Part shown: positions 16,697 to 26,595 of the stretch, one piece after another | Layout of the letters: the number at the start of each line of letters is the position of its first letter | Position numbering within the stretch: position 1 is the stretch's first letter | DNA from: an uncultured Clostridia bacterium | GTDB taxonomy: Bacteria; Bacillota; Clostridia; UBA1381 | Assembly (NCBI GenBank): GCA_910579415.1 | Contig: CAJTUY010000020.1 | Span: 1 to 34,295 of the forward strand | Reading direction: 5' to 3' | Length of the DNA stretch: 34,295 nucleotides | Program-made: the position numbers and the translations under genes | The notes under the pieces: generated by a model | The model's input: the letters and a program-made list of their open reading frames with translations, nothing else | Database searches by the model: none | What the model was told of the DNA's origin: nothing

Positions 16697-17383
16697 ATGA
16701 ATAATTTATTTAACACCGTACTTACAAATCTATCAGAGGAAATAACGCCGCTTTCAGCAGTTATCACAATGGCACTATCTCTAATATTAGGCGGCATAAT
16801 AGCGTTTACCTACCGTAAAACACAAGACGGGGCTGTATATCAGAGAAGCCTTGCAATTACACTGGTTATGCTTCCTATTATACTTTCAGTTATTATACTG
16901 TTTGTCGGCAGTAATATTGCAAGAGCCTTTTCCCTTGCAGGCACGCTGTCAATCATACGCTTCCGCAGCGCGCCGGGAGATGCAAAGGATATCGGATTCA
17001 TATTTTTCGATATTGCGGCGGGGCTTGCCTGCGGTGTTGGGCTGTACGCTTACGGAGTATTGTTTGTAATAATACTTTGTCTTGCGCTTGTTATTTTGGA
17101 AAAATCCAATATGTTTCAGTCGCGTACCGTACAAAAAACGCTTAAAATAACAATTCCCGAAGACTTAAATTATTCCGGAGCGTTTGAAGATATACTTGAC
17201 ACATATACAAAAAACTATGCACTGACAAAAATTAAAACAACCGATCTTGGTTCTCTGTTTGAACTTGTTTACAGGGTGTCAATGGCTGACGGTATAGACG
17301 AACAGGAATTTTTAAACGAACTGCGTACGCGGAACGGCAACCTGACTATAATGCTTTGTGAAGCTCCGCAAACTGCAAAATGA
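16697..17383 (+). CDS. DUF4956 membrane protein
   Basis: Integral membrane protein of 228 residues with about four helices in the first 140 residues (hydrophobic stretches near 20-40, 50-72, 97-120 and 118-135) and a soluble C-terminal domain. The conserved SLAGTLSIIRFRSAPGDAKDIGFIFFDIA segment between helices matches the family. No function is established, but it regularly follows VTC genes. AGGAGG precedes the ATG, and the gene stops 10 bases before the next start. A role in moving or tethering the polyphosphate made by the VTC protein is inferred. Confidence 0.88.
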   Translation: MNNLFNTVLTNLSEEITPLSAVITMALSLILGGIIAFTYRKTQDGAVYQRSLAITLVMLPIILSVIILFVGSNIARAFSLAGTLSIIRFRSAPGDAKDIGFIFFDIAAGLACGVGLYAYGVLFVIILCLALVILEKSNMFQSRTVQKTLKITIPEDLNYSGAFEDILDTYTKNYALTKIKTTDLGSLFELVYRVSMADGIDEQEFLNELRTRNGNLTIMLCEAPQTAK

Positions 17384-17393
17384 GGTGAATAAA

Positions 17394-19520
17394 ATGAAAA
17401 AAATAATAGCGGCAATAATCACATTTACACTTTTAATATCAACCTTTGCATATACAACCTGTACGGCAAACGATATTACCGTAACGCTTGACGGCACGGT
17501 TGTTTTGTTTGATGTACAGCCTCAGATTGTTGACGGCAGAACACTTGTTCCGCTGCGCAAGATATTTGAGGAAATCGGCGCTTTGGTAAAATGGGACGGT
17601 GATACTCAGACCGTTACAGCGCGTAAAAGCTCAAAAACAGTTACGCTTACGGTAAATTCAAAAGAAATGACGATTGATAAAGGTAAAATAGACGAGGACG
17701 GCAACGCAATTACGGAAACCGTAACGCTTGACGTTCCCGCGCAGATTATAGATGAACGCACGCTTGTTCCGATAAGAGCAATAAGCGAGTCATTCGGTCT
17801 TGAAGTTAATTGGAACAGTCAAAATTCAGAGGTATCCATCAATTCAAATTCAGACGAAGATAACACTTGGAAACAAAGTACAAGCGCAATTAACCTCTCA
17901 GATTTAAACGAAAATCAGCTTCTTATTACTGACGGAGGCGACTATACTCTCAGCGGCACGTTATCAGGCAGTATTACAGTCAATACTGAGGAAAAGGTCA
18001 GGCTACGTCTTGCAGGAGCAGCGATAACGTCAGGCGATTTGCCTTGTATATACTTTGAAAATACTGATAAAGCATATATCTCAATAGAGGATGGTACAGA
18101 AAACCAACTCACCGCAGCTGCTTGTGAAAACGGTGCGATATATTCAAAGGACAATCTTGAAATCAAGGGAAACGGAACGCTGAATATTGTATCGGATACA
18201 GGACAAGGTATAAAAGCATCCGATAATCTTACAATAGAAGGCGGCAATATTAACATAACCGCAAAGGCCGACGGTATCCATGTAAACGATACTTTTAAAA
18301 TGAAGGACGGAAGCATAAAAATAGAAGCGTTGAGCGACGGTATTGACAGCGAGTCAATAGTAAATGTATCAGGCGGTAAAATTGATATTAAAACCACTCT
18401 TGAGCCTTCAAATGCCAATGACCTGAACAATGCCGCCTCATCTCAGAGATTAAAAAATCCGTTTGAAGAAACAAGCGCGGAGTTTGAAAGCTCGTCAAAA
18501 GGTATTAAGGCTGATTGGATGATGGTTGTATCGGGCGGTGAAATCAATGTAAATTCAACCGACCACGCAGTACACTGCGCGTCCGATATTGAAATCACAG
18601 GCGGTCAGTTTACGCTTAATTCAAAGTACGGTAAAGGAATTTCCGGTCATGGAAATGTAACGGTTGACGGAAACGAAACCGTTATAGATGTACAGAATTC
18701 AACAGAAGGACTGGAAAGTAAAAATGTTATTACAATAAATAACGGCACAATACGAATAATTGCTTCTGATGATGGAATTAACGGCGGCGGCACACAGGGT
18801 ATAAATTTTGATATGCCTGATAACGACGGCGGCAGACCCAATAAAGACAACCATATGCAGGAAGAAAACAACAAGGAAATGACCGGCGGCAGACCGCCGC
18901 ATCCAAGCGGTGATATGCAGCCGACGGAGGGCATGGATTTTGAAAATATGCAGCCGCCCCCCGATATGAATTTTATGCCCGGCAACAGGGGCGGACAGAA
19001 TTTAAAGGATGTACTTATAATTAACGGCGGAGATATTGAGGTCAAAGCGGGCGATGATTGCCTTGACGCGAACGGAAATATGATATTAAACGGCGGTATC
19101 ATTAAGGCTTCCGAACCGAATGGTACTATAAGCGGCTTTACGGCAGTATTTGACCCTGACGGTACGGTTACAATCAATAAGGACGTTACACTGATTGCTG
19201 CGGCAGGAAGCGGCTCCGCTCCCAATTTTGATATATCACAGCATACGATTACACTGTATACGGATGATGCTCATGACGCAGGCGAAGCAATTACACTGAA
19301 GAATAGTTCGGGCAAAACGCTCGCCGAATACTCCCCGACAGGAAGCTACCGTACAGTGTGGATTGCATTACCTGATTTAACTTTGGGTGAAAGCTATACT
19401 ATTACGGCCGAAGATGAAAATCATACCTTTTCTGTGGAAGGACAAAACACCGTTATCGGTACAACACAAAATAGCTTTGGTGGTTTTGGCGGCAGCAGAG
19501 GTCAAAAAAGAATACAATAA
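17394..19520 (+). CDS. Secreted Cthe_2159-like beta-helix protein with copper-amine-oxidase N-like domains
   Basis: Exported surface protein of 708 residues. A signal peptide (MKKIIAAIITFTLLISTFAY) is followed by copper amine oxidase N-terminal-like repeats with the markers DGRTLVPLRKIFEEIGA and DERTLVPIRAISESFGL. From about residue 160, parallel beta-helix repeats (LSGSITVNTEEKVRLRL, LEIKGNGTLNI, NLTIEGGNINI) match the DUF4353/Cthe_2159 family, which binds cellulose and polygalacturonate in Clostridium thermocellum. Residues ~472-540 are a Met/Pro/Gly-rich insert between helix repeats. The ATG at 17394 has GAGGTGA upstream; a frame running back into DUF4956 is not used. Copper binding itself is not implied by the N-terminal domain. 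Binding of a pectin-type polymer or calcium is inferred. Confidence 0.85.
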   Translation: MKKIIAAIITFTLLISTFAYTTCTANDITVTLDGTVVLFDVQPQIVDGRTLVPLRKIFEEIGALVKWDGDTQTVTARKSSKTVTLTVNSKEMTIDKGKIDEDGNAITETVTLDVPAQIIDERTLVPIRAISESFGLEVNWNSQNSEVSINSNSDEDNTWKQSTSAINLSDLNENQLLITDGGDYTLSGTLSGSITVNTEEKVRLRLAGAAITSGDLPCIYFENTDKAYISIEDGTENQLTAAACENGAIYSKDNLEIKGNGTLNIVSDTGQGIKASDNLTIEGGNINITAKADGIHVNDTFKMKDGSIKIEALSDGIDSESIVNVSGGKIDIKTTLEPSNANDLNNAASSQRLKNPFEETSAEFESSSKGIKADWMMVVSGGEINVNSTDHAVHCASDIEITGGQFTLNSKYGKGISGHGNVTVDGNETVIDVQNSTEGLESKNVITINNGTIRIIASDDGINGGGTQGINFDMPDNDGGRPNKDNHMQEENNKEMTGGRPPHPSGDMQPTEGMDFENMQPPPDMNFMPGNRGGQNLKDVLIINGGDIEVKAGDDCLDANGNMILNGGIIKASEPNGTISGFTAVFDPDGTVTINKDVTLIAAAGSGSAPNFDISQHTITLYTDDAHDAGEAITLKNSSGKTLAEYSPTGSYRTVWIALPDLTLGESYTITAEDENHTFSVEGQNTVIGTTQNSFGGFGGSRGQKRIQ

Positions 19521-19527
19521 TCTAATT

Positions 19528-19552
19528 CAGGGGCAAACACAGTTTGTCCCTG
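19528..19552 (+). terminator. Hairpin without T-tract between surface protein and regulator genes
   Basis: An 11-bp stem with one G-U pair (19528-19538 with 19542-19552) and loop ACA. Only a mixed AT stretch follows, so it is more likely a processing or partial-attenuation hairpin than a full stop; the response regulator starts 56 bases later. Confidence 0.5.
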
Positions 19553-19607
19553 ATACCTATTTACTTTCGGCAGACATTATGTTACAATTTCTTAAGTAGG
19601 TGATATT

Positions 19608-20282
19608 ATGAGAATACTTGTAGTAGAGGATGAAAAATCATTAAACAGAGTTATAACAAAGCGTCTTGAGAGTGAGGGATACAGTGTTGACAGTTGTTTT
19701 GACGGCGAAGAAGCGCTGCATTTTGTATCCGTCGGAGAATTTGACGCTATTATTATGGATATTATGATGCCACACATCAACGGTATTGAAACTGTAAAGC
19801 ATTTGCGCGCTCACGGCAACACTACTCCCGTTATTTTTCTGACCGCTAAGGACAGTGTTTCGGACAGGGTTACAGGATTGGACGCAGGCGCGGAGGATTA
19901 TCTGGTAAAGCCGTTTGCATTTGAGGAGCTGTTGGCAAGAATACGCGTTATGACAAGGAAATCTGCCGGCAATACAACTAATATCTTTACTATTTCCGAC
20001 CTCACGCTTGATACGGTAAAAAAAGCAGTAACACGCTGCGGAGAAAATATAAGTCTGTCCGCTAAGGAATATGAGATACTTGAATACATGATTGTCAATC
20101 AGGGAATTGTGCTGTCAAGAGAAAAAATCGAAAACCACGTATGGAATTTTGATTACAGCGGCGGAACAAATGTAGTAGATGTGTATATACGGTATTTGCG
20201 TAAAAAAGTAGACAACGGGCATGATGTGAAGCTTATACACACGGTAAGAGGTATGGGCTACGTGATAAGGGCGGAACAATGA
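19608..20282 (+). CDS. OmpR/PhoB-family response regulator
   Basis: Two-component DNA-binding regulator, 224 residues. The receiver domain has the acidic pair in VVEDE, phosphorylation site Asp51 in IIMDIMMP, Thr79 in FLTA and Lys101 in VKPF. The C-terminal winged helix includes LSAKEYEILEYMIVN and VVDVYIRYLRKKV. The ATG at 19608 follows AGGTGAT. It overlaps the kinase gene by 4 bases (ATGA), so the two are co-translated. By position it should regulate the cluster upstream and perhaps itself; the signal is unknown. Confidence 0.95.
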   Translation: MRILVVEDEKSLNRVITKRLESEGYSVDSCFDGEEALHFVSVGEFDAIIMDIMMPHINGIETVKHLRAHGNTTPVIFLTAKDSVSDRVTGLDAGAEDYLVKPFAFEELLARIRVMTRKSAGNTTNIFTISDLTLDTVKKAVTRCGENISLSAKEYEILEYMIVNQGIVLSREKIENHVWNFDYSGGTNVVDVYIRYLRKKVDNGHDVKLIHTVRGMGYVIRAEQ

Positions 20283-21640
20283 AAAAATTATCAATCAAAT
20301 TAAAAATAACTTTATGGTACACAATAGTTATGATGCTGATTTCGGGAGTTGTGCTTGCAGTTATGACATCTGCAACACAGGAAATGATAGAGCGCGATAT
20401 CTCCGAGAGAATCATCAAAAATGTTATGGATTTTTCCCGCGTGCTTGGAGGACCGGGAAACAGGGATATTCAAATTCCTAAATTTGGTTTCTATAATCAA
20501 GGCGTTCATATGATTGTATATGACGATGACAACAATATTGTTGCAGGTAATATTCCGTTTGAGATTGATATACCGTCAGAACTTATTGATAATAACATGC
20601 AGACGATAGTCGAAAACAGAAACAAATATTATATTTACACATTAAAGGTTCGTCATAAGGGAGGTAATTCCACTCCGTACTGGATTAAAGGAATCGCTTC
20701 CGTAACAGACGATATGTACGCTGTAAACACAGCTACAAAAACAAATTTAATACTTACGGTTATACTGATAATTATTGCTGCGGCAGGCGGATATTTTATT
20801 ATAGGAAGGGCGCTGTTTCCGGTAACAAAAATACGGAATACTGCTGAAAGGATAAGCGAAAGCCGCGACTTGTCACAGCGTATAACCATAGGAGGCGGCA
20901 AGGATGAAATCCACGAACTTGCAAACACCTTTGATAATATGCTTGATAAGCTTGAACACACGTTTGAACGCGAAAAACAGTTTACTTCGGATGCATCGCA
21001 CGAGCTGCGTACGCCTGTCGCGGTAATTCTTTCCGAGTGCGAATATATGACTGACTGCGCAAAAACATATGATGAGATTAAGGAATCGGCATATTCGGTA
21101 AAAAATCAGGCTGAAAAGATGTCAAAGCTTATATCGGAGCTTTTAACGATTTCAAGAATGGATAAAAATACTATACAAACAGAATTTGAGGAAGTTGATA
21201 TAAGCGAGCTTTTGAACTTTGTTTGTGATGAGCAGGCAGAAATCCAGGCAGAAAATATACAGCTTCACAGGAATATTGAACCCGATATTGTCGCAAATGC
21301 CGATAGATTTTTGCTTGTGCGTCTGTTTATCAATCTCATTTCAAATGCATACCGCTACGGAAAAGACGGCGGAAACATCACCGTATCGCTGCACAGGAAT
21401 AAAGACAGTATTAACGCAAGCATTGCTGACGACGGCATTGGTATCGCAGAGAGTGATATACCAAAAATCTGGGAACGCTTTTATCAGGTTAATCCTTCGC
21501 GGACTTCGAGTGAGAATGGCGGCGTGGGATTGGGACTGTCTATGGTAAAATGGATTGCAGAATGTCACGGCGGCAGTATGAGCGTGAAAAGTACATTGGG
21601 AGCGGGCAGTACATTTACTTTTTCAATGCCTGCCCGGTAA
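20279..21640 (+). CDS. Membrane sensor histidine kinase
   Basis: Partner of the regulator just before it; 453 residues. Two membrane helices (about 10-31 and 155-175) enclose an extracytoplasmic sensor domain of roughly 120 residues that matches no named sensor fold I recognise. A HAMP linker, HisKA with phosphoacceptor His241 in DASHELRTPV, and a complete HATPase domain follow: N-box LISNAYRYG, G1 DDGIGI, G2 GGVGLGLSMV. All catalytic parts look intact. The position beside envelope-associated VTC, DUF4956 and beta-helix genes suggests it senses an envelope or extracellular polymer condition. Confidence 0.94.
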   Translation: MKKLSIKLKITLWYTIVMMLISGVVLAVMTSATQEMIERDISERIIKNVMDFSRVLGGPGNRDIQIPKFGFYNQGVHMIVYDDDNNIVAGNIPFEIDIPSELIDNNMQTIVENRNKYYIYTLKVRHKGGNSTPYWIKGIASVTDDMYAVNTATKTNLILTVILIIIAAAGGYFIIGRALFPVTKIRNTAERISESRDLSQRITIGGGKDEIHELANTFDNMLDKLEHTFEREKQFTSDASHELRTPVAVILSECEYMTDCAKTYDEIKESAYSVKNQAEKMSKLISELLTISRMDKNTIQTEFEEVDISELLNFVCDEQAEIQAENIQLHRNIEPDIVANADRFLLVRLFINLISNAYRYGKDGGNITVSLHRNKDSINASIADDGIGIAESDIPKIWERFYQVNPSRTSSENGGVGLGLSMVKWIAECHGGSMSVKSTLGAGSTFTFSMPAR

Positions 21641-21650
21641 ATGAATATAT

Positions 21651-21740
21651 ATACAGAAAAATATCCTATCGTTATAAAATGATAGGATATTTTTTAACCA
21701 TGCTTTGCAGATAACCTATTCTGCTGTCTTATCTGCGTCT
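21651..21740. repeat. Hairpin repeat, copy B, serving as a bidirectional terminator
   Basis: A 17-bp stem (21657-21673 with 21678-21694) with one G-T pair ends in TTTTTT. A second stem GCAGATAA/TTATCTGC (21707-21714 with 21729-21736) follows. The sequence closely resembles 1401-1491. It separates the convergent kinase and ATPase genes. Confidence 0.78.
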
Positions 21741-21752
21741 GCATATGGGCTT

Positions 21753-22373
21753 TCAATTCTCTTCTTTTCCGCGTTTTATGATTTTAAGACGCGTATGCTC
21801 CTCGCGCTCTTTTTCCTCCAGTACGTTTTGAATATCCTTAGAAACCTGTTCATAAAACGGAATTGTTATATTTTCAAGAGCATTGGCTCTTTTCTGAGTT
21901 TTTTTAATATTCATTGCAAGGCGGTACACTGCATTCTCAATTTCCGTAAGACGAACCGTCATGGTCTTTACTTCATTGAATTTTACAGTCGCTTCATCCA
22001 ATGCAGATGAGGTATCATAAAATCCGTAGCTCGGACGTTTAAGCGGAGTATCCGCGCGGACAACAGGTATTTCTACTCCCATTACACTCCTTAAATCTAT
22101 ACTCACACTATCCTCAAACACTGCCGAGTGCGCAATATCCTGAACCTTTTTTACACCCATTGTTATATTGGCAAGTTCCAGCGCCCTATATGCGGCAGCA
22201 AAGGTTTCTTCAATCTTTGCTTCAACGGTTTTTGCCTCCTCAATAAGTTGAATCATCTCTCTTACAAGAATATTTCTTTTTTTATCAAGCATTTCATACC
22301 CTTGTCTCGAAAGACGCAGAGTATTTTTTGCTGTCATCAAATTACCTTTTGTGGGAGCTAAATTTTTTTGCAT
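21753..22373 (-). CDS. atpD: V/A-type ATPase subunit D (central stalk)
   Basis: Forms the rotating shaft through the A3B3 head together with F. The N-terminus MQKNLAPTKGNLMTAKNTLRLSRQGYEMLDKKRNIL is the conserved signature, and the C-terminus forms the second long helix of the coiled coil. The start at 22373 is preferred over an in-frame extension to 22406 because it matches the family and has a GAGG site nearby. Length is 206 residues. It is the last gene of the ATPase operon, with the hairpin repeat beyond its stop. Confidence 0.93.
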   Translation of the reverse strand: MQKNLAPTKGNLMTAKNTLRLSRQGYEMLDKKRNILVREMIQLIEEAKTVEAKIEETFAAAYRALELANITMGVKKVQDIAHSAVFEDSVSIDLRSVMGVEIPVVRADTPLKRPSYGFYDTSSALDEATVKFNEVKTMTVRLTEIENAVYRLAMNIKKTQKRANALENITIPFYEQVSKDIQNVLEEKEREEHTRLKIIKRGKEEN

Positions 22374-22423
22374 TCTCAAACATTCCTCTCTGTCTTTCAA
22401 ACACACAAATAATGACAGTCTTT

Positions 22424-23806
22424 TTATTCAGACCTGTAATATTTTTCAAGTATTTTATCATTTACTCTGTCAAGCTCACTCTTCGGAAGCATTCCAAGCA
22501 GTTCCCATCCCAAATCCAGCGTTTCTTCAATTGTACGGTTCTCGTCTTTTCCCTGCGCCAGAAAGCGTTCGTCAAAAGCTCTGCCGAAATCAATATACTT
22601 TTTATCTATCTCCGATAATTCGTCCTCACCTATAACCGAAGCCAAACTTTTTGCATCCTCAACCTTTGAATATGCCGCAAAAAGCTGGTTTGCCAAATCA
22701 GGATGGTCTTCCCTTGTAAAGCCCTCGCCGATACCGTCCTTCATAAGACGTGACAGCGACGGCAGAATTGATACAGGAGGATATACACCCATAAGGCTTA
22801 ATTCCCTGCCCAACACTATCTGACCTTCCGTTATATATCCTGTAAGGTCGGGAATCGGATGCGTGATGTCATCATTTGGCATAGTCAAAATCGGCACCTG
22901 CGTTACGCTTCCGCCTGCATCATTTAGTATTCCAGCACGTTCATACAGCGATGCAAGGTCACTGTACAAATATCCCGGAAAGCCCTTCCTTGACGGAATT
23001 TCACCCTTTGATGAGGAAACCTCTCTCAATGCTTCCGCGTAAGAAGTCATATCGGTCAGGATAACAAGCACGTGCATATTATGTTTAAATGCAAGATATT
23101 CCGCCGCAGTAAGCGCACAGCGCGGCGTTATAATTCTTTCAACAACGGGGTCATTTGACAGGTTTAAAAACATTACAACCTTACCCAGAACACCGCTTTC
23201 CTCAAATGACTTTTTAAAATAATTTGCCACGTCGTGCTTAACTCCCATAGCGGCAAAAACTATGGCGAATTTTTCGTCCTCACCGTTTGCTCCCACAACC
23301 TTTGCCTGTCTTGCTATCTGTACAGCCAAATCATCATGCGGCATACCGTCCCCTGAAAAAATTGGGAGCTTCTGACCGCGTATCAGCGTGGCAAGACAAT
23401 CAATTGAGGATATTCCTGTCTGTATAAAGTTATTTGGATATTCACGCGAAACAGGATTTATCGGCTGTCCGTTTACATCGCGTACTTCATCTGCAAAGTA
23501 ATCACCCATTCCGTCTATGGGTCTGCCGATACCGTCAAGCGTTCTGCCAAGCATTTCCTTTGACAGCGCAAGGCGCATAGGCTCACCCATAAATTTAGTT
23601 TTTGTATTTGTAAGCGATAAATTACCGGTTCCTTCAAAAACCTGTATAACAGCCTTATCTCCGGAAATCTCAATAACTCTGCCTATTCTTTTTTCACCGC
23701 TGTCAAGCGTGACTGTAACCATTTCCTCATAAAAAGCGTCATTTATTCCGTCAATAACCGCCAGAGGACCCTGAATATTATTTAGACCCATATATTCTAT
23801 TGCCAT
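22424..23806 (-). CDS. atpB: V/A-type ATPase subunit B
   Basis: Non-catalytic nucleotide-binding-fold subunit of the A3B3 ring; 460 residues, normal. [22 protein letters not shown], at the place of the P-loop, lacks the Walker A lysine, as expected for [35 protein letters not shown] is the typical family stretch. It starts 18 bases after subunit A with AAAGGAT upstream. Confidence 0.97.
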   Translation of the reverse strand: MAIEYMGLNNIQGPLAVIDGINDAFYEEMVTVTLDSGEKRIGRVIEISGDKAVIQVFEGTGNLSLTNTKTKFMGEPMRLALSKEMLGRTLDGIGRPIDGMGDYFADEVRDVNGQPINPVSREYPNNFIQTGISSIDCLATLIRGQKLPIFSGDGMPHDDLAVQIARQAKVVGANGEDEKFAIVFAAMGVKHDVANYFKKSFEESGVLGKVVMFLNLSNDPVVERIITPRCALTAAEYLAFKHNMHVLVILTDMTSYAEALREVSSSKGEIPSRKGFPGYLYSDLASLYERAGILNDAGGSVTQVPILTMPNDDITHPIPDLTGYITEGQIVLGRELSLMGVYPPVSILPSLSRLMKDGIGEGFTREDHPDLANQLFAAYSKVEDAKSLASVIGEDELSEIDKKYIDFGRAFDERFLAQGKDENRTIEETLDLGWELLGMLPKSELDRVNDKILEKYYRSE

Positions 23807-23824
23807 ATGTCATCATATCCTTTC

Positions 23825-25597
23825 TTAGTCACTCTGCTTATAAATCAACCTGTCGAAGGTTTCGTTAATTTTCCTTTCAAGTTCATGAAAAGGCGCGTCA
23901 ATACATTCATTGCCTATTGTATACTTAACTCTTATGATATCTTCGCCTATACCGCTTTCTGTTACCTTTGATAAAACTACTCCCTTTTCCACGCACTGTT
24001 TAATACGTTTATCATAAAGCAGTATAATATCAAGCATTTTATTCTGCTTTTCAAGCGGTACATATGTATCATCCGCATGAAATGCATTCTGCTGTAAAAA
24101 TCCTGCTCTAATCACCTTTGCCACCTCTAAGGTTGCCTTCTGACTGTCTGGAAGCACATCGGCTCCGATAAGCTTTACGATTTCCATAAGGTTTGCTTCT
24201 TCCTGCAAAATTGCCATAACAGCATTTCGCTTCTCAAAAAAGTTGACTGACACATTCTCCCTATACCATGCAGTAAGTTCACTTATATACTCACTGTAAC
24301 TTGAAAGCCACTGTATCGCCGGATAATGCCGCGCATATGCCAGACTCTTGTCGAGCGCCCAGAAACAGCGTATAAAACGCTTTGTATTCTGGGTGACAGG
24401 CTCTGAGAAGTCGCCGCCCTGTGGCGATACGGCGCCGATGACAGACACTGAGCCTTCACTGCCGTTAAGATTTGTGACATACCCTGCCCTTTCATAGAAT
24501 GCTGACAATCTTGACGCAAGATATGCAGGGAAACCCTCCTCAGCAGGCATTTCCTCCAATCGTCCCGATATTTCTCTTAAAGCCTCCGCCCAGCGTGATG
24601 TAGAGTCCGCCATAAGAGCAACATCATATCCCATGTCGCGGTAATACTCGGCAAGTGTAATACCCGTATAAATACTCGCTTCACGCGCGGCAACAGGCAT
24701 GTTTGACGTGTTGGCTATAAGGACTGTTCTGTCCAGAAGTGGTCTTTGTGATTTCGGGTCTGTAAGTTCAGAAAACTCCTGCAAAACCTGCGTCATTTCA
24801 TTTCCGCGTTCACCGCAGCCTATATATACGATAATATCTGCGTCACACCACTTTGCAAGCTGATGCTGCGTCATTGTCTTTCCTGTTCCAAAACCGCCGG
24901 GAACTGCCGCTGCGCCGCCTTTTGCAAGCGGAAACATTGTATCAATAACCCTCTGACCTGTTACAAGCGGTTTTGAAATCGGCTGACGCGACAAATAAGG
25001 GCGCGCCTTTTTAATCGGCCAGCGCTGCTTCATTGTTATATCTATCAGTTCATCATCGCGTCTTATCTTTACAATAGGCTCGGTTATTGTATAATTACCG
25101 TTTTCCGCAGCCCATTCAACTCTGCCCTTTATATCCGGCGGTATCATTATCCTATGTTCAATAAGACTGGTTTCCTGAGTAACCGCGATTATATCCCCGT
25201 CTGTTACATAGTCGCCTTCTTTTATTTTTATTTCTACGCGCCATGTCTTTTTTTCATCAATATTATTAACTTTTATTCCTTTGGCAATAAACGCTCCCGA
25301 CAGATTTTGTATTTCTCTGAGCGGTCTTTCTATGCCGTCAAAAATATCCGATAATATGCCTGGAGCAAGAGTAATTGCAAGCGGACCTCCCGTACCGATT
25401 ACCTTTTCTCCCTTTTTCAGTCCCGTTGTTTCCTCATAAACCTGTACAATTGTCATATCAGAGGTTACGCCTATAACCTCGCCTATAAGCTCCTCATCTC
25501 CGACATAAACCATTTCCTGCATTTCAAAAGAATCAGAACCTTTAACCTTGACAACAGGTCCGTTAATACCGAAAATCCTGCCCTCCGTATTAGCCAT
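23825..25597 (-). CDS. atpA: V/A-type ATPase catalytic subunit A
   Basis: Catalytic head subunit, 590 residues, including the family's extra ~80-residue bulge domain ([21 protein letters not shown] region). Walker A GGFGTGKT contains Lys240; [15 protein letters not shown] and [35 protein letters not shown] are standard active-site segments. It has a good AAGGAATG-type ribosome site. ATP synthesis or ATP-driven ion pumping cannot be decided from this gene alone. Confidence 0.97.
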   Translation of the reverse strand: MANTEGRIFGINGPVVKVKGSDSFEMQEMVYVGDEELIGEVIGVTSDMTIVQVYEETTGLKKGEKVIGTGGPLAITLAPGILSDIFDGIERPLREIQNLSGAFIAKGIKVNNIDEKKTWRVEIKIKEGDYVTDGDIIAVTQETSLIEHRIMIPPDIKGRVEWAAENGNYTITEPIVKIRRDDELIDITMKQRWPIKKARPYLSRQPISKPLVTGQRVIDTMFPLAKGGAAAVPGGFGTGKTMTQHQLAKWCDADIIVYIGCGERGNEMTQVLQEFSELTDPKSQRPLLDRTVLIANTSNMPVAAREASIYTGITLAEYYRDMGYDVALMADSTSRWAEALREISGRLEEMPAEEGFPAYLASRLSAFYERAGYVTNLNGSEGSVSVIGAVSPQGGDFSEPVTQNTKRFIRCFWALDKSLAYARHYPAIQWLSSYSEYISELTAWYRENVSVNFFEKRNAVMAILQEEANLMEIVKLIGADVLPDSQKATLEVAKVIRAGFLQQNAFHADDTYVPLEKQNKMLDIILLYDKRIKQCVEKGVVLSKVTESGIGEDIIRVKYTIGNECIDAPFHELERKINETFDRLIYKQSD

Positions 25598-25641
25598 GTA
25601 TGCTCATTCCTTTCTGTACCGTATACAAAACCAAGACGGTA

Positions 25642-26244
25642 TCAATCCAATGACAAACCGCTTGACTGCAGGAATGTCTGTTTCTGTTCAAACAGCATTT
25701 CCTTAAATGAATAATCGGCAGATACTCTCCTGTCAGTGTTCAAAACCTTTGCTCCGCCGAGAAAATCGCGTTCGGAAGATGCTTCCACACTAAGCTTTGA
25801 CATCTCAGGAATTTGTTCTATTTTTTCCCTGAGCTTTATATCTTCGGGAGAAATATATACAATTTTTGAGCCTTTTCCCACCTCAAACAATGCTTTTTCA
25901 ATTTTTGAAATGAGCCATGCCTCATATTCATCGCTTTCGGTAAATTCAACAAGCTTTGCGCGTACCGTCTTCATTACCTCATCAATTATTTCCTCACGTC
26001 TTAAAATAAGCTGTTTTTTTGAATCCATCTGCGCATGAAGCACTCGTTCATTCGCCTCGCGCTTTGCGGTCTGGATATTCTCCTGTATATTCTCATACGC
26101 ATTTTCCAACAGCTCGTTTTCGCGTTCATCCAGACGCTCGCTGTATTCCTTTTCCACACTCTTCATCAGCTTTTCACGCTTTTCCTCCGCATCTTTTATA
26201 ACAAGTGATGTAAAAGTGTTGAGCTTCTCTGTTATATTATCCAT
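25642..26244 (-). CDS. atpE: V/A-type ATPase subunit E (peripheral stalk)
   Basis: Peripheral stator subunit of 200 residues. The first ~110 residues are a charged, heptad-rich helix (EKREKLMKSVEKEYSERLDERENELLEN region) that pairs with the G/H helix. The C-terminal globular part has YISPEDIKLREKIEQ and FLGGAKVLNTDRRVSADYSF. It lies between F and A in the operon, an order less common than E before C. Confidence 0.88.
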   Translation of the reverse strand: MDNITEKLNTFTSLVIKDAEEKREKLMKSVEKEYSERLDERENELLENAYENIQENIQTAKREANERVLHAQMDSKKQLILRREEIIDEVMKTVRAKLVEFTESDEYEAWLISKIEKALFEVGKGSKIVYISPEDIKLREKIEQIPEMSKLSVEASSERDFLGGAKVLNTDRRVSADYSFKEMLFEQKQTFLQSSGLSLD

Positions 26245-26274
26245 TTATACCACTTCCAGTCGAATATTATTTAT

Positions 26275-26583
26275 TCAGAGTTTAAGACCTATCGCTTCCT
26301 GCACCATTCTGTTGATACTTTCTGCAATATCGCGGCTTCCGTGACGGTCAGGTATTTCAATAATAAGAGGCTTATGTACGGTAAGCTTAAGATTATCAAG
26401 ATAATCCTTTACCATTGCCGCCGCCTTTTCGGTAAAAATTAAAATGCCTATATCAGGATTGGAAACCGCTTTTTTTATTTCCATGTCAATAGTCTGCCTG
26501 TCATGGGCAACGCACCCGTCTATACCGACAAGACGCATGCCTATTTGAGTATCAATATTATCACTGATTAAATACATTTTCAT
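26275..26583 (-). CDS. atpF: V/A-type ATPase subunit F
   Basis: Small Rossmann-like central-stalk subunit of 102 residues that regulates rotation with D. MKMYLISDNIDTQIGMRLVGIDG and DIGILIFTEKAAAMV match the family. An AGGGAT ribosome site lies before the ATG. Its stop is 30 bases before subunit E. Confidence 0.9.
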   Translation of the reverse strand: MKMYLISDNIDTQIGMRLVGIDGCVAHDRQTIDMEIKKAVSNPDIGILIFTEKAAAMVKDYLDNLKLTVHKPLIIEIPDRHGSRDIAESINRMVQEAIGLKL

Positions 26584-26595
26584 ATTTTTATCCCT

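Noticed and set aside
18647..19225. Minus-strand frame of 192 codons inside the beta-helix gene
   Set aside because: Antisense of Gly/Asp/Met-rich repeats gives Pro/Ser/Ile-rich noise; the plus-strand gene is well supported.
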